From assembly GCA_937934635.1 (NCBI GenBank), contig CALGZD010000030.1:1-8967 (forward strand): a stretch of DNA of 8,967 nucleotides, read 5' to 3'. This document shows, piece by piece, positions 1 through 7,132 of this stretch. Origin of the DNA: an uncultured Deinococcales bacterium. Lineage in GTDB: Bacteria; Deinococcota; Deinococci; Deinococcales; Trueperaceae. The notes beneath the pieces are model-generated. The model searched no databases. It saw only the letters and a program-made list of their open reading frames with translations, and was not told where the DNA came from. Within the stretch, counting starts at the first letter, position 1; each line of letters opens with the position of its first letter. A program made the translations under genes and the position numbers.

Positions 1-360
1 AGTTGGAATGTTATGTCGTTGCATAAAATCTTTAGCAAAAGCTTTGCTCGCCTCAAGTTGTGCAGCAACTTTTTTAGGTCCAAATGCAAGAATACCTAAT
101 TCAGCGAGTTCATCTACAATGCCATCTGCAAGAGGCACCTCTGGTCCAACAATACAAAAGTCAATGTTGTTTTCTCTCGCAAAATCAAGTGGTGCTGAAA
201 CATCAAGATGCTGAATTACTTTTTGCGTTTGTGCTAAACCAGCATTATCTGCAAGCACATGTATGACAGCTACACGCTCTGATTGTGCCAATTTCCACGC
301 AAGCGCATGTTCTCTACCACCACCACCAATAAGCAATATATTTAAGTTATCTTTTTTCAT
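1..360 (-). CDS. purD: Phosphoribosylamine-glycine ligase (GAR synthetase), N-terminal part
   Basis: PurD joins phosphoribosylamine to glycine using ATP, the second step of purine synthesis, in the cytosol. Only the first 120 codons are present; the gene leaves the window at the left edge. The visible part is the N-terminal Rossmann-like domain. GGGGREHAL is at residues 12-20, VGPEVPL at 71-77, FGP at 93-95, and QLEASKAFAKDFM at 101-113, which leads into the ATP-grasp region. The full protein is usually about 420-430 residues. The ATG at 360 is chosen because the glycine-rich loop follows at the usual distance. It lies 12 nt after the purF stop, with no good Shine-Dalgarno sequence, so translation is probably coupled to purF. 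One oddity is that the usual PGN-x-G segment reads ADNAG (residues 37-41). Identity is secure; activity of the missing part cannot be judged. Confidence 0.95.
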   Translation of the reverse strand, partial: MKKDNLNILLIGGGGREHALAWKLAQSERVAVIHVLADNAGLAQTQKVIQHLDVSAPLDFARENNIDFCIVGPEVPLADGIVDELAELGILAFGPKKVAAQLEASKAFAKDFMQRHNIPT

Positions 361-372
361 AGTTTATAAGCT

Positions 373-1845
373 TTAAGCTAGTGAGTTTTCTAAACCTTGT
401 TTTGATAAGTTGTTAACATCAAGTGGGTACTTTCCTGTAAAACAAGCATTGCAATATCCAGAATCACCCTCAGCTTCAACGCTTTGCACAGCTTGCATCA
501 ATCCTTCAATGCTTAGATAAGCAAGTGAGTCAGCACCAACTTTTTGGGCAATAGTATCAACGTCATGCTTGAAGGCAATCAGTTCATCTTGAGTCGCCAT
601 ATCCACACCCATAAAGCAGGGATGTTTAATCGGCGGACTTGACACTCGCACATGCACTTCTGTTGCACCACCATCACGAATCATTTGAATCAACGGACGG
701 ACAGTGTTACCACGAACTATAGAATCATCTACTACTACAACCCGTTTACCAGTTAAGTTATCTGGTAGAGGATTAAACTTCAGGTTTACTGCATTCTTAC
801 GAAGCTCATCGCTTGGTTGTATAAAAGTTCGGGCGATGTAGCGGTTTTTGGTGAGCCCTTCAGTAAAGTCTAAACCTAAAGCTCTTGCAAAACCAATAGC
901 AGCAGGTGTACCGCTATCTGGCACACTGATGACAACATCTGCATCGACTGGAGATTCTTTAGCTAGAATTTCACCTAGCTGTTGGCGAATTTTATGAATA
1001 ACCCGACCTTGAAACATGCTGTCTGGTCTAGCAAAATAAATATGTTCAAAGGTACAGAGAGAAACTTTCCGAGATGGCGCACCTTGTTCTCGGTGCAAGC
1101 CATTAGCATCTATCCTTACTATTTCCCCTGGTTGAACTTCATCGACCAATGTTGCACCTATTGTTGTTAATGCACAAGACTCACTAGCGAGTACGTAGCC
1201 ATTAGGTTCATTATCTAACTGACCAATACAGAGTGGTCTAAAGCCCCATGGGTCACGCATACCAAAAACTGCATCACGAGTAAGTACTGTTAAGGCATAG
1301 GCGCCTTCAGCTTGTGCCATGAGCGCACGAATTCTAGAGAACCAATCACCTCTTCCACCTGCTAAGAGCTGTACAAGCACCTCAGTATCAGACGAAGTAG
1401 ATAGTCCTACACCTTGCTGCAAAAGTTCTCTACGGAGCATCGGCACATTGGTTAAGTTGCCATTGTGAGCAATGCCTAGAGGTCCAAGCATTGTTTCAAT
1501 TAACAGTGGTTGTGCATTGCGAAAGTTTGAACTGCCTGTAGTTGAGTAGCGGGTATGACCAATGCCAAGATGACCTGGAAGTGTAGAGAGATTATCTTCG
1601 TTGAAGACCTGATTAACTAAACCCATTGCTTTATAGATATGGGCAACATTGCCATCGCTAGTCGCAATGCCAGCACTTTCCTGACCTCGGTGTTGTAAGG
1701 CATGTAAAGCAAAGAAACTTAGACGTGCGACATCTTGCTTTACTTCCGAATCTTCAGGGACAAATATGGCGAAAACGCCACACTTGTCCTGTGGTTTATC
1801 GTTTTCTTTTATAGTACTTGCGTTTTTAGAGTTCTGCGTTTGCAT
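373..1845 (-). CDS. purF: Amidophosphoribosyltransferase, propeptide and Fe-S type
   Basis: PurF catalyses the committed step: PRPP plus glutamine gives phosphoribosylamine. Numbered from the ATG at 1845 (490 residues), the N-terminal-nucleophile glutaminase domain starts at Cys22 (KCGVFAIF). It continues with LQHRGQESAGI (50-60), HTRYSTTG (97-104) and HNGNL (127-131). The phosphoribosyltransferase domain carries the PRPP loop VVVVDDSIVRGNTVR (369-383). Cys22 is internal, so about 21 residues must be removed to free the catalytic cysteine, as in the Bacillus-type enzyme and unlike E. coli. Four cysteines sit where Bacillus PurF binds its [4Fe-4S] cluster: Cys264 (SLCTFEHIYFARPDS), Cys410 (HPCFMG), Cys465 and Cys468 (YCNACFTGKYP). 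The reading frame is open up to an ATG at 1929, but those extra 28 codons lie inside purE and do not look like PurF. The chosen start still overlaps the purE end by 20 bp. There is no clear Shine-Dalgarno sequence, so coupling to purE is likely. Confidence 0.96.
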   Translation of the reverse strand: MQTQNSKNASTIKENDKPQDKCGVFAIFVPEDSEVKQDVARLSFFALHALQHRGQESAGIATSDGNVAHIYKAMGLVNQVFNEDNLSTLPGHLGIGHTRYSTTGSSNFRNAQPLLIETMLGPLGIAHNGNLTNVPMLRRELLQQGVGLSTSSDTEVLVQLLAGGRGDWFSRIRALMAQAEGAYALTVLTRDAVFGMRDPWGFRPLCIGQLDNEPNGYVLASESCALTTIGATLVDEVQPGEIVRIDANGLHREQGAPSRKVSLCTFEHIYFARPDSMFQGRVIHKIRQQLGEILAKESPVDADVVISVPDSGTPAAIGFARALGLDFTEGLTKNRYIARTFIQPSDELRKNAVNLKFNPLPDNLTGKRVVVVDDSIVRGNTVRPLIQMIRDGGATEVHVRVSSPPIKHPCFMGVDMATQDELIAFKHDVDTIAQKVGADSLAYLSIEGLMQAVQSVEAEGDSGYCNACFTGKYPLDVNNLSKQGLENSLA

Positions 1846-2284
1846 CGTAAAGTTTTTGGCGGTTAGCTTCTTGTAGTTTTGCAACAGCCTCTTTGCGACC
1901 AAGAACTTTTGCTGCAAAGAGGGCAGCATTGCCTGGGTCTAACACAACAGCAGGTGCAACGCCAGATGGCATACGCAAACTACTAAAGATATCGGCACCA
2001 CCAAAGCTATCTGACGGTGGTGGACAAGCAATCACGGGTGCAACTACAGTTGCATCTAGCATTCCAGAAAGCGCATTGCTGCGACCTGCCACGCTAATGT
2101 ACACCTTTGGCTCAGGAACAGCTTCGATTTCGGCAATGACTTCTAAAAGTCTTTGTGGGGTTTTGTGTGCGCTAGCAATGTTAAGTCTATAACTAAGACC
2201 AAGTGCATCTAGCCCATCGGTAATTTTCGAGACATGCCCCATGTCTGACTTTGAACCCATCAAAATATAAACGTCGTGTGCCAT
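1826..2284 (-). CDS. purE: AIR carboxylase, class II-like PurE
   Basis: PurE forms carboxyaminoimidazole ribonucleotide. The protein has 152 residues, a normal length for a single-domain PurE. Motifs are GSKSD (10-14), SAHKTP (38-43), AGRSNALSG (66-74) and CPPPSDSFGGADIFSSLRMPSG (87-108). Class I bacterial enzymes, which rearrange N5-CAIR made by PurK, usually have SAHRTP and an AGGAAHLPG-like loop. The AGRSN loop, the lysine after SAH, and the CPP...SSLR-PSG stretch match the class II enzymes instead. Those include the carboxylase half of animal PAICS and the Treponema denticola PurE. Class II enzymes use AIR and CO2 directly, without ATP or PurK. That reaction is inferred from motif resemblance recalled from those families. 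The start at 2284 is supported by a strong AGGAG six bases upstream. It lies 60 nt after purC, and its end overlaps purF. Confidence 0.95.
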   Translation of the reverse strand: MAHDVYILMGSKSDMGHVSKITDGLDALGLSYRLNIASAHKTPQRLLEVIAEIEAVPEPKVYISVAGRSNALSGMLDATVVAPVIACPPPSDSFGGADIFSSLRMPSGVAPAVVLDPGNAALFAAKVLGRKEAVAKLQEANRQKLYDANAEL

Positions 2285-2290
2285 GTTTTT

Positions 2291-2303
2291 CTCCTTTTCT
2301 CCT
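2291..2303 (-). promoter_or_regulatory. Tandem Shine-Dalgarno sequences of purE
   Basis: Reading the minus strand, AGGAG occurs at 2295-2291, six bases before the purE ATG. A second AGGAG lies at 2303-2299, eight bases further upstream. The proximal copy is at ideal spacing and fixes the purE start. The distal copy may be incidental purine richness. This is the strongest ribosome-binding region in the operon. Confidence 0.75.
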
Positions 2304-2319
2304 TATTTCCTTATTATCT

Positions 2320-2334
2320 CTAGATTATATCTAG
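2320..2334 (-). other. Small perfect inverted repeat between purC and purE
   Basis: CTAGAT and ATCTAG form perfect 6 bp arms around a 3-base loop in the 60 nt purC-purE spacer. In the mRNA this would be a short, AT-rich hairpin with no following U-tract, so it is not a convincing terminator. The centre also reads TATAAT on the minus strand (2330-2325), but no good -35 box lies 17 bp upstream (TTCGTA). An internal promoter is therefore only a weak possibility. It could be an mRNA-processing site or have no role. Confidence 0.35.
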
Positions 2335-2344
2335 TTGTATTTAT

Positions 2345-3325
2345 TTACGAATTTTTAACTGCGACAGCTATGTCGTTTTCTGCTGGATAGCTCACAGGCT
2401 CAAAAGTTTTCGAGGTTAGCTTTTCATAAACATCTATGTAACGTTGTGAAGCAAAAACTGCTAGCTCATCTGAAAATGCAGGTGGCTCACCATCGCCACG
2501 GTAGCCTCTCTCGGCGTACCATAGGCGAATAAATTCTTTGTCATAGTTTTCTGGCTCTTCACCCGCAGCAATTCGAGCTTCGTAGGTATCAGCTCGCCAA
2601 TAACGGCTTGAATCAGGTGTGTGAACCTCGTCAATGATTACGAGTTCACCGTTATGATTGATACCAAATTCATACTTCGTATCAACCAAGATTAACCCAG
2701 CTTCTTTAGCTACTTCTTGACCTCTCCTAAAAATCTCTAAAGAAATTTTCTGGACTTTATCCCAAAGCTCAGCATCTAAGTAGCCTTTGCTAACAACCTC
2801 ATCAACATCTAAACGCTCGTCGTGTCCTGTTGGACCACCTTTAGTTGTTGGCGTAATAATCGGCGTTGGTAGTGCCATGTTTTTAGTTAAGCCCTCTGGA
2901 AAATCATGACCGTATATTGTGCGCTCACCCAAACTGTAGCGGTACCAAAGTGCCGTTTTAGTAACACCGCTTATGTATCCACGTACAATCACTTCTATTG
3001 GTAGAGCATCACACTTTTCACCAATGATGACGTTTGGGTGTGGGCTGGTACGTACGTAATCAGAAACAAGGTCTTTGATTTGTTCAAACCAAAAAAGAGA
3101 TATCTGATTTAACATTTGACCTTTGTAGGGAACAGTACCCAGTACTCTATCAAATGCTGATAGGCGGTCAGTGGTGACGAGAATCATTTCATCATTGCCA
3201 CCATAGTGCTCAGCAGAACGCTCGTAAATATCTCTAACTTTACCTTGTGACTTCTCACCAACATCCAAATCAACACTTTTCAGTGCATTTGAGGTAACGG
3301 ATTCAATAGCCTCTTTACTTAACAT
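2345..3325 (-). CDS. purC: SAICAR synthetase, Ade1-like
   Basis: PurC condenses CAIR with aspartate using ATP to give SAICAR, so it acts directly after PurE, the next gene. The 326-residue protein carries GKVRD (28-32), TDRLSAFD (52-59), VRGYISG (114-120), TPTTK (158-162), GHDE (167-170), DTKYEFG (215-221) and DEVHTPDSSRYW (232-243), all hallmarks of the family. The length, over 300 residues, and the long loop between VRGYISG and TPTTK resemble the yeast Ade1-like branch more than the short, roughly 240-residue E. coli type. The frame is open to an ATG at 3397, inside purQ. The ATG at 3325 is preferred because GGAGA lies five bases upstream and the family sequence begins just after it. The gene starts 37 nt after purQ and ends 60 nt before purE. 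Identity is secure. Confidence 0.96.
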   Translation of the reverse strand: MLSKEAIESVTSNALKSVDLDVGEKSQGKVRDIYERSAEHYGGNDEMILVTTDRLSAFDRVLGTVPYKGQMLNQISLFWFEQIKDLVSDYVRTSPHPNVIIGEKCDALPIEVIVRGYISGVTKTALWYRYSLGERTIYGHDFPEGLTKNMALPTPIITPTTKGGPTGHDERLDVDEVVSKGYLDAELWDKVQKISLEIFRRGQEVAKEAGLILVDTKYEFGINHNGELVIIDEVHTPDSSRYWRADTYEARIAAGEEPENYDKEFIRLWYAERGYRGDGEPPAFSDELAVFASQRYIDVYEKLTSKTFEPVSYPAENDIAVAVKNS

Positions 3326-3330
3326 AATCT

Positions 3331-3335
3331 TCTCC
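3331..3335 (-). promoter_or_regulatory. Shine-Dalgarno sequence of purC
   Basis: On the minus strand GGAGA (3335-3331) stands five bases before the ATG at 3325. It selects this start over the ATG at 3397, which lies inside purQ. Confidence 0.7.
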
Positions 3336-3347
3336 AAAAGATATGAT

Positions 3348-3377
3348 TTACACCTGTTTACTTTATACTTGTTTACT
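3348..3377 (-). repeat. 15 bp tandem duplication of the purQ 3' end
   Basis: On the minus strand AGTAAACAAGTATAA (3377-3363) encodes the last four PurQ residues, SKQV, and the stop. It is followed at once by AGTAAACAGGTGTAA (3362-3348), which in the same frame again reads SKQV and stop. The copies match at 13 of 15 bases. Both differences are synonymous third-position changes (CAA/CAG and GTA/GTG). This gives an in-frame second stop in the purQ-purC spacer. Confidence 0.85.
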
Positions 3378-4121
3378 ATAGTTAATAGCAGCTTCAAATA
3401 GGCTTAGACCTTTATTGCCGACTTCGCCACGTGTCCAGCGAGGGTGATGATAGTCAACAACATGATTTTCAGGATGTGGCATCAGCCCAAGTACATTGCC
3501 TTTCTCGTTACAGAGTCCTGCAATGTGCTGTTGTGAACCATTTGGATTAAAGGGATAGTTGATAGCCTTGCTATCTTCAGCAGTTGTGTAGCTAAAGGCT
3601 ATACGTTCAGCAGCAATGTCTTGATTGGCAAGGACACGACCTTCACCATGTGCTACAGGGCAGTAGATGAGTTCATCTAAATCTTTGAGAAAGCTACAGG
3701 TTGTATTTTTGTTAGCTTCAAGATAAACCCAGCGACACTCAAACTTCGCATTTTCATTGTGCGTGAGTGTAGCTTGTTCTTCAGCTAAATCAAGTAGTCC
3801 AGCTTTGAGCAAAACTTGGAAGCCATTACAGATGCCAATAACAGGCTTGCCTGTTTCTACAAAATTTGTAAGACCTTCTTTTAAACCAATTTCTAAATCA
3901 AATGCCCAACGTTTTCCTGCACCTAGCGCATCGCCGTAGGAGAAGCCACCTGCAAAAAGGAGCATGTCAGCTTTTGAAAGAATGTCACTAGTGTTTTCAC
4001 TGCCCAGTAATTGCGACATGTGAACTTGTTCAGTGTTAGCACCTGCAAGCTCACAAGCCCAAGCTGCGTCATGCTGACGGTTAGTGCCTGATGCAGAAAT
4101 AACCATCACAAGTGGTTTCAT
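3363..4121 (-). CDS. purQ: FGAM synthase, glutaminase subunit
   Basis: PurQ is the class I glutamine amidotransferase subunit. It hydrolyses glutamine and passes ammonia to PurL for the conversion of FGAR to FGAM. The protein has 252 residues. GGFSYGDALGAGKRWA is at 58-73. The nucleophile elbow GICNGFQVL has Cys98. The PHPE motif supplies His216 and Glu218 to complete the triad. AHGEGR (158-162) is also family-typical. The ATG at 4121 overlaps the purL TGA in an ATGA arrangement, with AGGAG (4134-4130) eight bases upstream inside purL. The two subunits are therefore probably translationally coupled, which suits a complex that needs matched amounts. The gene end is duplicated in tandem (see the repeat at 3348-3377). 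Confidence 0.96.
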   Translation of the reverse strand: MKPLVMVISASGTNRQHDAAWACELAGANTEQVHMSQLLGSENTSDILSKADMLLFAGGFSYGDALGAGKRWAFDLEIGLKEGLTNFVETGKPVIGICNGFQVLLKAGLLDLAEEQATLTHNENAKFECRWVYLEANKNTTCSFLKDLDELIYCPVAHGEGRVLANQDIAAERIAFSYTTAEDSKAINYPFNPNGSQQHIAGLCNEKGNVLGLMPHPENHVVDYHHPRWTRGEVGNKGLSLFEAAINYSKQV

Positions 4122-7003
4122 AGTGCAAGCTCCTGTCTACAAAACGCAGCCTCTAAGTCATCGATAGCAATCGATAGAGAGGAACCTGATTGCTTTCCCT
4201 GCATAACCACTAATGATTTTAAATCTTGAACAGTACCAACTTTAGCTAAAGCCAAGTTTTCAAAACAGTTTTCAAACTCAGCTTGTTTCGCAGCATCTAC
4301 TTCAACCAAATAGCGTCCGTTACTTTCAGAAAATAGCAAAGATGTAACAGTTAAGTTTTCTGGATTATCAAGTTTACCTAAATCAATGTTTAAACCCAAA
4401 CCACCTGCTAGTGCCATCTCAGCGGCAGCTAGAGCTAAACCACCATCACTTAAATCATGGCAAGCACGAACAGTACCTTGGGAAATTGCACTATGAATTG
4501 CAAGCGCAGCTTGTGGTGACTCTTCTGCATGTTGAGGTACAACAGTATTCTTAATATCTTTTAAGTGTCTGGCTAAAACTGAAGCACCAAGTTCACATTT
4601 TGTTTGACCTACTAGATAAACAGGATTACCTACTTCTTTTAAATCCATTGTCGTTGCATGGATATAGTTATCTAAAACACCTATGGAAGACACTAACAGG
4701 GTTGGAGGGATGGCTTTGCGCTCACCATTTTTGCTCACAAATTCGTTGTTTAAACTATCTTTTCCTGAAATATAGGGTAGATCGAAAGCCCTGGCCCCGT
4801 CATAACAAGCCTGAGAGGCTTTTACCAAACTACCCAACCTATCTTTAAGCTGCGGATTTCCCCAACAGAAATTATCAAGGATTGCCATGTGTTTGGGGTT
4901 TGCACCAGCACAGACTGCATTGCGAACAGCTTCATCGATTGCGCTTATAGCCATAGCGTAGCTATCCAATTCGCCATAGTGCGGATTGATGCCGTGAGCC
5001 AGTGCAAAAGCTTTTTCAGACTTACAAAATTGAGGTTTGATAACCGCTGCATCACTTGGACCATGATTACGGTAGCCTGTGAGCGGCTTGACAACCGTGC
5101 TGCCAAGTACCTCGTGGTCGTACTGGTGGATAACATCAGCCTTGCTCGCAACATTTGGGTCAGCAAGCATTTTTAAAATCAAAGGCTTGAGGCTAGCTAC
5201 TGGAAGTTCTACATCACTTGTGTCAGGAGTTGGCACGTGCCACTCTGCCTCAAGTTGAAGCTTTGGGTGACCGTCATGCAAGAAACTCATGTCGAGTCCT
5301 ACGATTGATTGACCATCAAAGTAGACTTCCATGATACCAGTACCAGTCATTGTGCCGATATCATCTAACAACACACCGTACAGGTCACAGAGTTTCTGAA
5401 GTTCAGGAAGTTTGTCTGCTGAGACTGATAAGACCATGCGCTCTTGTGCTTCACTAAGCCATACTTCCCACGGAAGCAGTCCAGAATATTTCAAACTAAC
5501 TTTTTCAAGCTCGACTCTTGCACCAAGTTCTTCTGCCATTTCACCAACTGCGGAGGAAAGACCACCAGCGCCACAGTCCGTAATAGCGTTGTATAGCTTC
5601 GCCTCGGCTGCTACTAAAACAACTTCCATAACATCTTTTTCTACAATTGGGTCACCAATTTGCACAGCGGTTGAGGCAAATTCTGCTTCGTTGGTATCGC
5701 TATCTAAATCTAAAGATGAAAAGGTTGCACCCTTTAAACCATCTCGCCCAGTTGCACCACCTAGCACGATAATGTGGTCACCAACTTGAGGTGAGGTGAC
5801 ATGGGTGTCGTGCTTCGCTAGACCAACACAACCGCAGTAAACAAGTGGGTTAGCTGCGTAATCTGGATGGTAGTGAATACTTCCGTTTACAGTAGGTATA
5901 CCCATTTTGTTGCCATAGTCACCGATACCAGCAACCACGCCTGCTGCAATAGTCACAGGATCTAAACTACCCTCTGGAAGTGCATCTGCTGGTAGGTCAC
6001 TTGGTGCAAAGCAAAGCACATCAGTCACGGCAATAGGTCTTGCAGATACGCCCATAATGTCACGAATGACACCGCCAACGCCTGTGTTTGCGCCACCAAA
6101 AGGTTCTAGGGCTGAAGGGTGATTGTGCGTTTCTGCTTTAAAAGAAAGAACATATTCACCATCAAAGTCGATGATGCCAGCATTATCAACAAAAACCGAA
6201 ATAAGCCAATCTTTCTGACACTCGTCAGTTGCTTTTTTGATGTAGCTTTTTAGTAAGCCATCAATATCTTGCGTTTTACTTTCTCCGTTTGCGATTTCAG
6301 TAAAGCTTATATTTGCTCGAAAGGTTTTGTGGTAACAGTGCTCTGACCACGTTTGCGCAACCATCTCAAGTTCTGCTTCGCTGAGTTGACGCCCTTCTTT
6401 TTTTGCATAGTCACGGACTGCTTGCATCTCAGAAAGATTCAGTGCAAGTTTATTTGAATTCGACAATGCTAGAAGCGCTTCATCGTCCATGGCAGAAATA
6501 TCAAAACTGCTTGAGCCTGAACGAATTTCTTGACCACTTAAAAATGTTGGCTCTATTGCTTCTAAACTGTAGTCTTCAGTAACAGGGTTAGTGAGCTGTT
6601 TGGCTAGCTGTTCCAAAGCATCTGCACTAATATCTCCTTCAAGGAGATAGGTGGTTGAACGTGCAACTTGAGCATCAGCAAAACCTAGTTGTGCTAAGGC
6701 AGTTTTGAGTTCAAAAGCTTCTCGGTCTGTTACACCAGGTTTAAAGGCGATGTGTATTTGTTTTGCTTTACTACTATTTACTTCTGTACCAAAAGTTAAC
6801 TTTTCTAGTAGCGGTTCGTGTAATAGTTTTGAGGCTATTTTGTTGACTTCTGAATCAGAAAGGTCAGGATGACGTAAATAGTAATGTTTATTTATTTTTA
6901 CCGAGTTTATTTTATTTGTGTGAGGGTTTAGGTGTAGCTCGAGCCCCGCATCTTCTTTCAGCGAACTCAAACTTATTTGATAATAATCTAAAGTACTTGA
7001 CAT
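4118..7003 (-). CDS. purL: FGAM synthase, large subunit with fused PurS-like domains
   Basis: PurL is the ATP-dependent synthetase that turns FGAR into FGAM with ammonia from PurQ. At 961 residues it is much longer than the Bacillus-type PurL (about 740, which needs a separate PurS) and shorter than the E. coli enzyme (about 1300, with the glutaminase fused). Residues 82-150 (IHIAFKPGVTD, then LTNPVTEDYSLE) read like a PurS subunit. Residues 1-75 look like a second, degenerate copy ending in LLHEPLLEKL. The synthetase core follows, with WSEHCYHKTF (219-228), KAETHNHPSALEPFGGA (289-305), GGATGRDGLKGA (415-426) and TDCGAGGLSSA (475-485). The second half is a repeat-like half with GYRNHGPSDAAV and HDLSDGGLA. 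It is the first gene of the operon, under the promoter at 7093-7121, and overlaps purQ by 4 bp. No Shine-Dalgarno sequence precedes the ATG at 7003. Confidence 0.96.
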   Translation of the reverse strand: MSSTLDYYQISLSSLKEDAGLELHLNPHTNKINSVKINKHYYLRHPDLSDSEVNKIASKLLHEPLLEKLTFGTEVNSSKAKQIHIAFKPGVTDREAFELKTALAQLGFADAQVARSTTYLLEGDISADALEQLAKQLTNPVTEDYSLEAIEPTFLSGQEIRSGSSSFDISAMDDEALLALSNSNKLALNLSEMQAVRDYAKKEGRQLSEAELEMVAQTWSEHCYHKTFRANISFTEIANGESKTQDIDGLLKSYIKKATDECQKDWLISVFVDNAGIIDFDGEYVLSFKAETHNHPSALEPFGGANTGVGGVIRDIMGVSARPIAVTDVLCFAPSDLPADALPEGSLDPVTIAAGVVAGIGDYGNKMGIPTVNGSIHYHPDYAANPLVYCGCVGLAKHDTHVTSPQVGDHIIVLGGATGRDGLKGATFSSLDLDSDTNEAEFASTAVQIGDPIVEKDVMEVVLVAAEAKLYNAITDCGAGGLSSAVGEMAEELGARVELEKVSLKYSGLLPWEVWLSEAQERMVLSVSADKLPELQKLCDLYGVLLDDIGTMTGTGIMEVYFDGQSIVGLDMSFLHDGHPKLQLEAEWHVPTPDTSDVELPVASLKPLILKMLADPNVASKADVIHQYDHEVLGSTVVKPLTGYRNHGPSDAAVIKPQFCKSEKAFALAHGINPHYGELDSYAMAISAIDEAVRNAVCAGANPKHMAILDNFCWGNPQLKDRLGSLVKASQACYDGARAFDLPYISGKDSLNNEFVSKNGERKAIPPTLLVSSIGVLDNYIHATTMDLKEVGNPVYLVGQTKCELGASVLARHLKDIKNTVVPQHAEESPQAALAIHSAISQGTVRACHDLSDGGLALAAAEMALAGGLGLNIDLGKLDNPENLTVTSLLFSESNGRYLVEVDAAKQAEFENCFENLALAKVGTVQDLKSLVVMQGKQSGSSLSIAIDDLEAAFCRQELAL
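4130..4134 (-). promoter_or_regulatory. Shine-Dalgarno sequence of purQ inside purL
   Basis: AGGAG on the minus strand lies within the last codons of purL, eight bases before the purQ ATG. It supports the start that overlaps the purL stop. Confidence 0.65.
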
Positions 7004-7031
7004 TGAACTAGTAATTTGTAGTACTTACACT

Positions 7032-7050
7032 TTCTTAATGCTATTAAGAA
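7032..7050 (-). other. Inverted repeat in the purL leader
   Basis: TTCTTAAT and ATTAAGAA form a perfect 8 bp inverted repeat around a 3-base loop. It lies between the predicted transcription start (about 7086) and the purL ATG at 7003. It could fold as a weak AU-only hairpin in the leader RNA or serve as a dyad operator. No U-run follows, and nothing marks it as a terminator. Confidence 0.45.
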
Positions 7051-7092
7051 TCTAGAGTTACTAAAATCTAAAATCAATCAAAATACTTGTGG

Positions 7093-7121
7093 ATTATTGC
7101 TTTAATTAAGGCTGATGTCAA
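7093..7121 (-). promoter_or_regulatory. Sigma-70-like promoter of the pur operon
   Basis: On the minus strand a perfect TTGACA (7121-7116) is followed by exactly 17 bases and then AATAAT (7098-7093), one mismatch from TATAAT. The expected start point is near 7086, giving a leader of about 80 nt before purL. It sits in the only sizeable gap upstream of the operon. This is the best promoter match seen by eye in the intergenic DNA. It implies that the pur genes are transcribed independently of the MFS gene. Confidence 0.75.
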
Positions 7122-7132
7122 AGGGACAATGT

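Noticed and set aside
8..266. Two short plus-strand open frames at the left edge
   Set aside because: They are antisense to the clear PurD N-terminus.
1846..1929. Extra 28 codons at the N-terminus of purF from the ATG at 1929
   Set aside because: The segment lies entirely in purE coding sequence in another frame, does not resemble PurF and lacks a good ribosome-binding site.
1893..2192. Plus-strand open frame of 99 codons inside purE
   Set aside because: It is a shadow of purE, with no domain and no start signals.
3326..3397. Longer purC start at 3397
   Set aside because: It overlaps the purQ 3' end and its duplication, has no family resemblance, and the ATG at 3325 has a Shine-Dalgarno sequence.
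5412..5789. Plus-strand open frame of 125 codons inside purL
   Set aside because: It is antisense to a well-conserved PurL region, with low-complexity serine/alanine-rich sequence and no ribosome-binding site or recognisable domain.
7004..7092. Purine riboswitch in the purL leader
   Set aside because: The leader of about 80 nt is very AT-rich, has only one small hairpin, and no three-way junction with conserved loops could be drawn.
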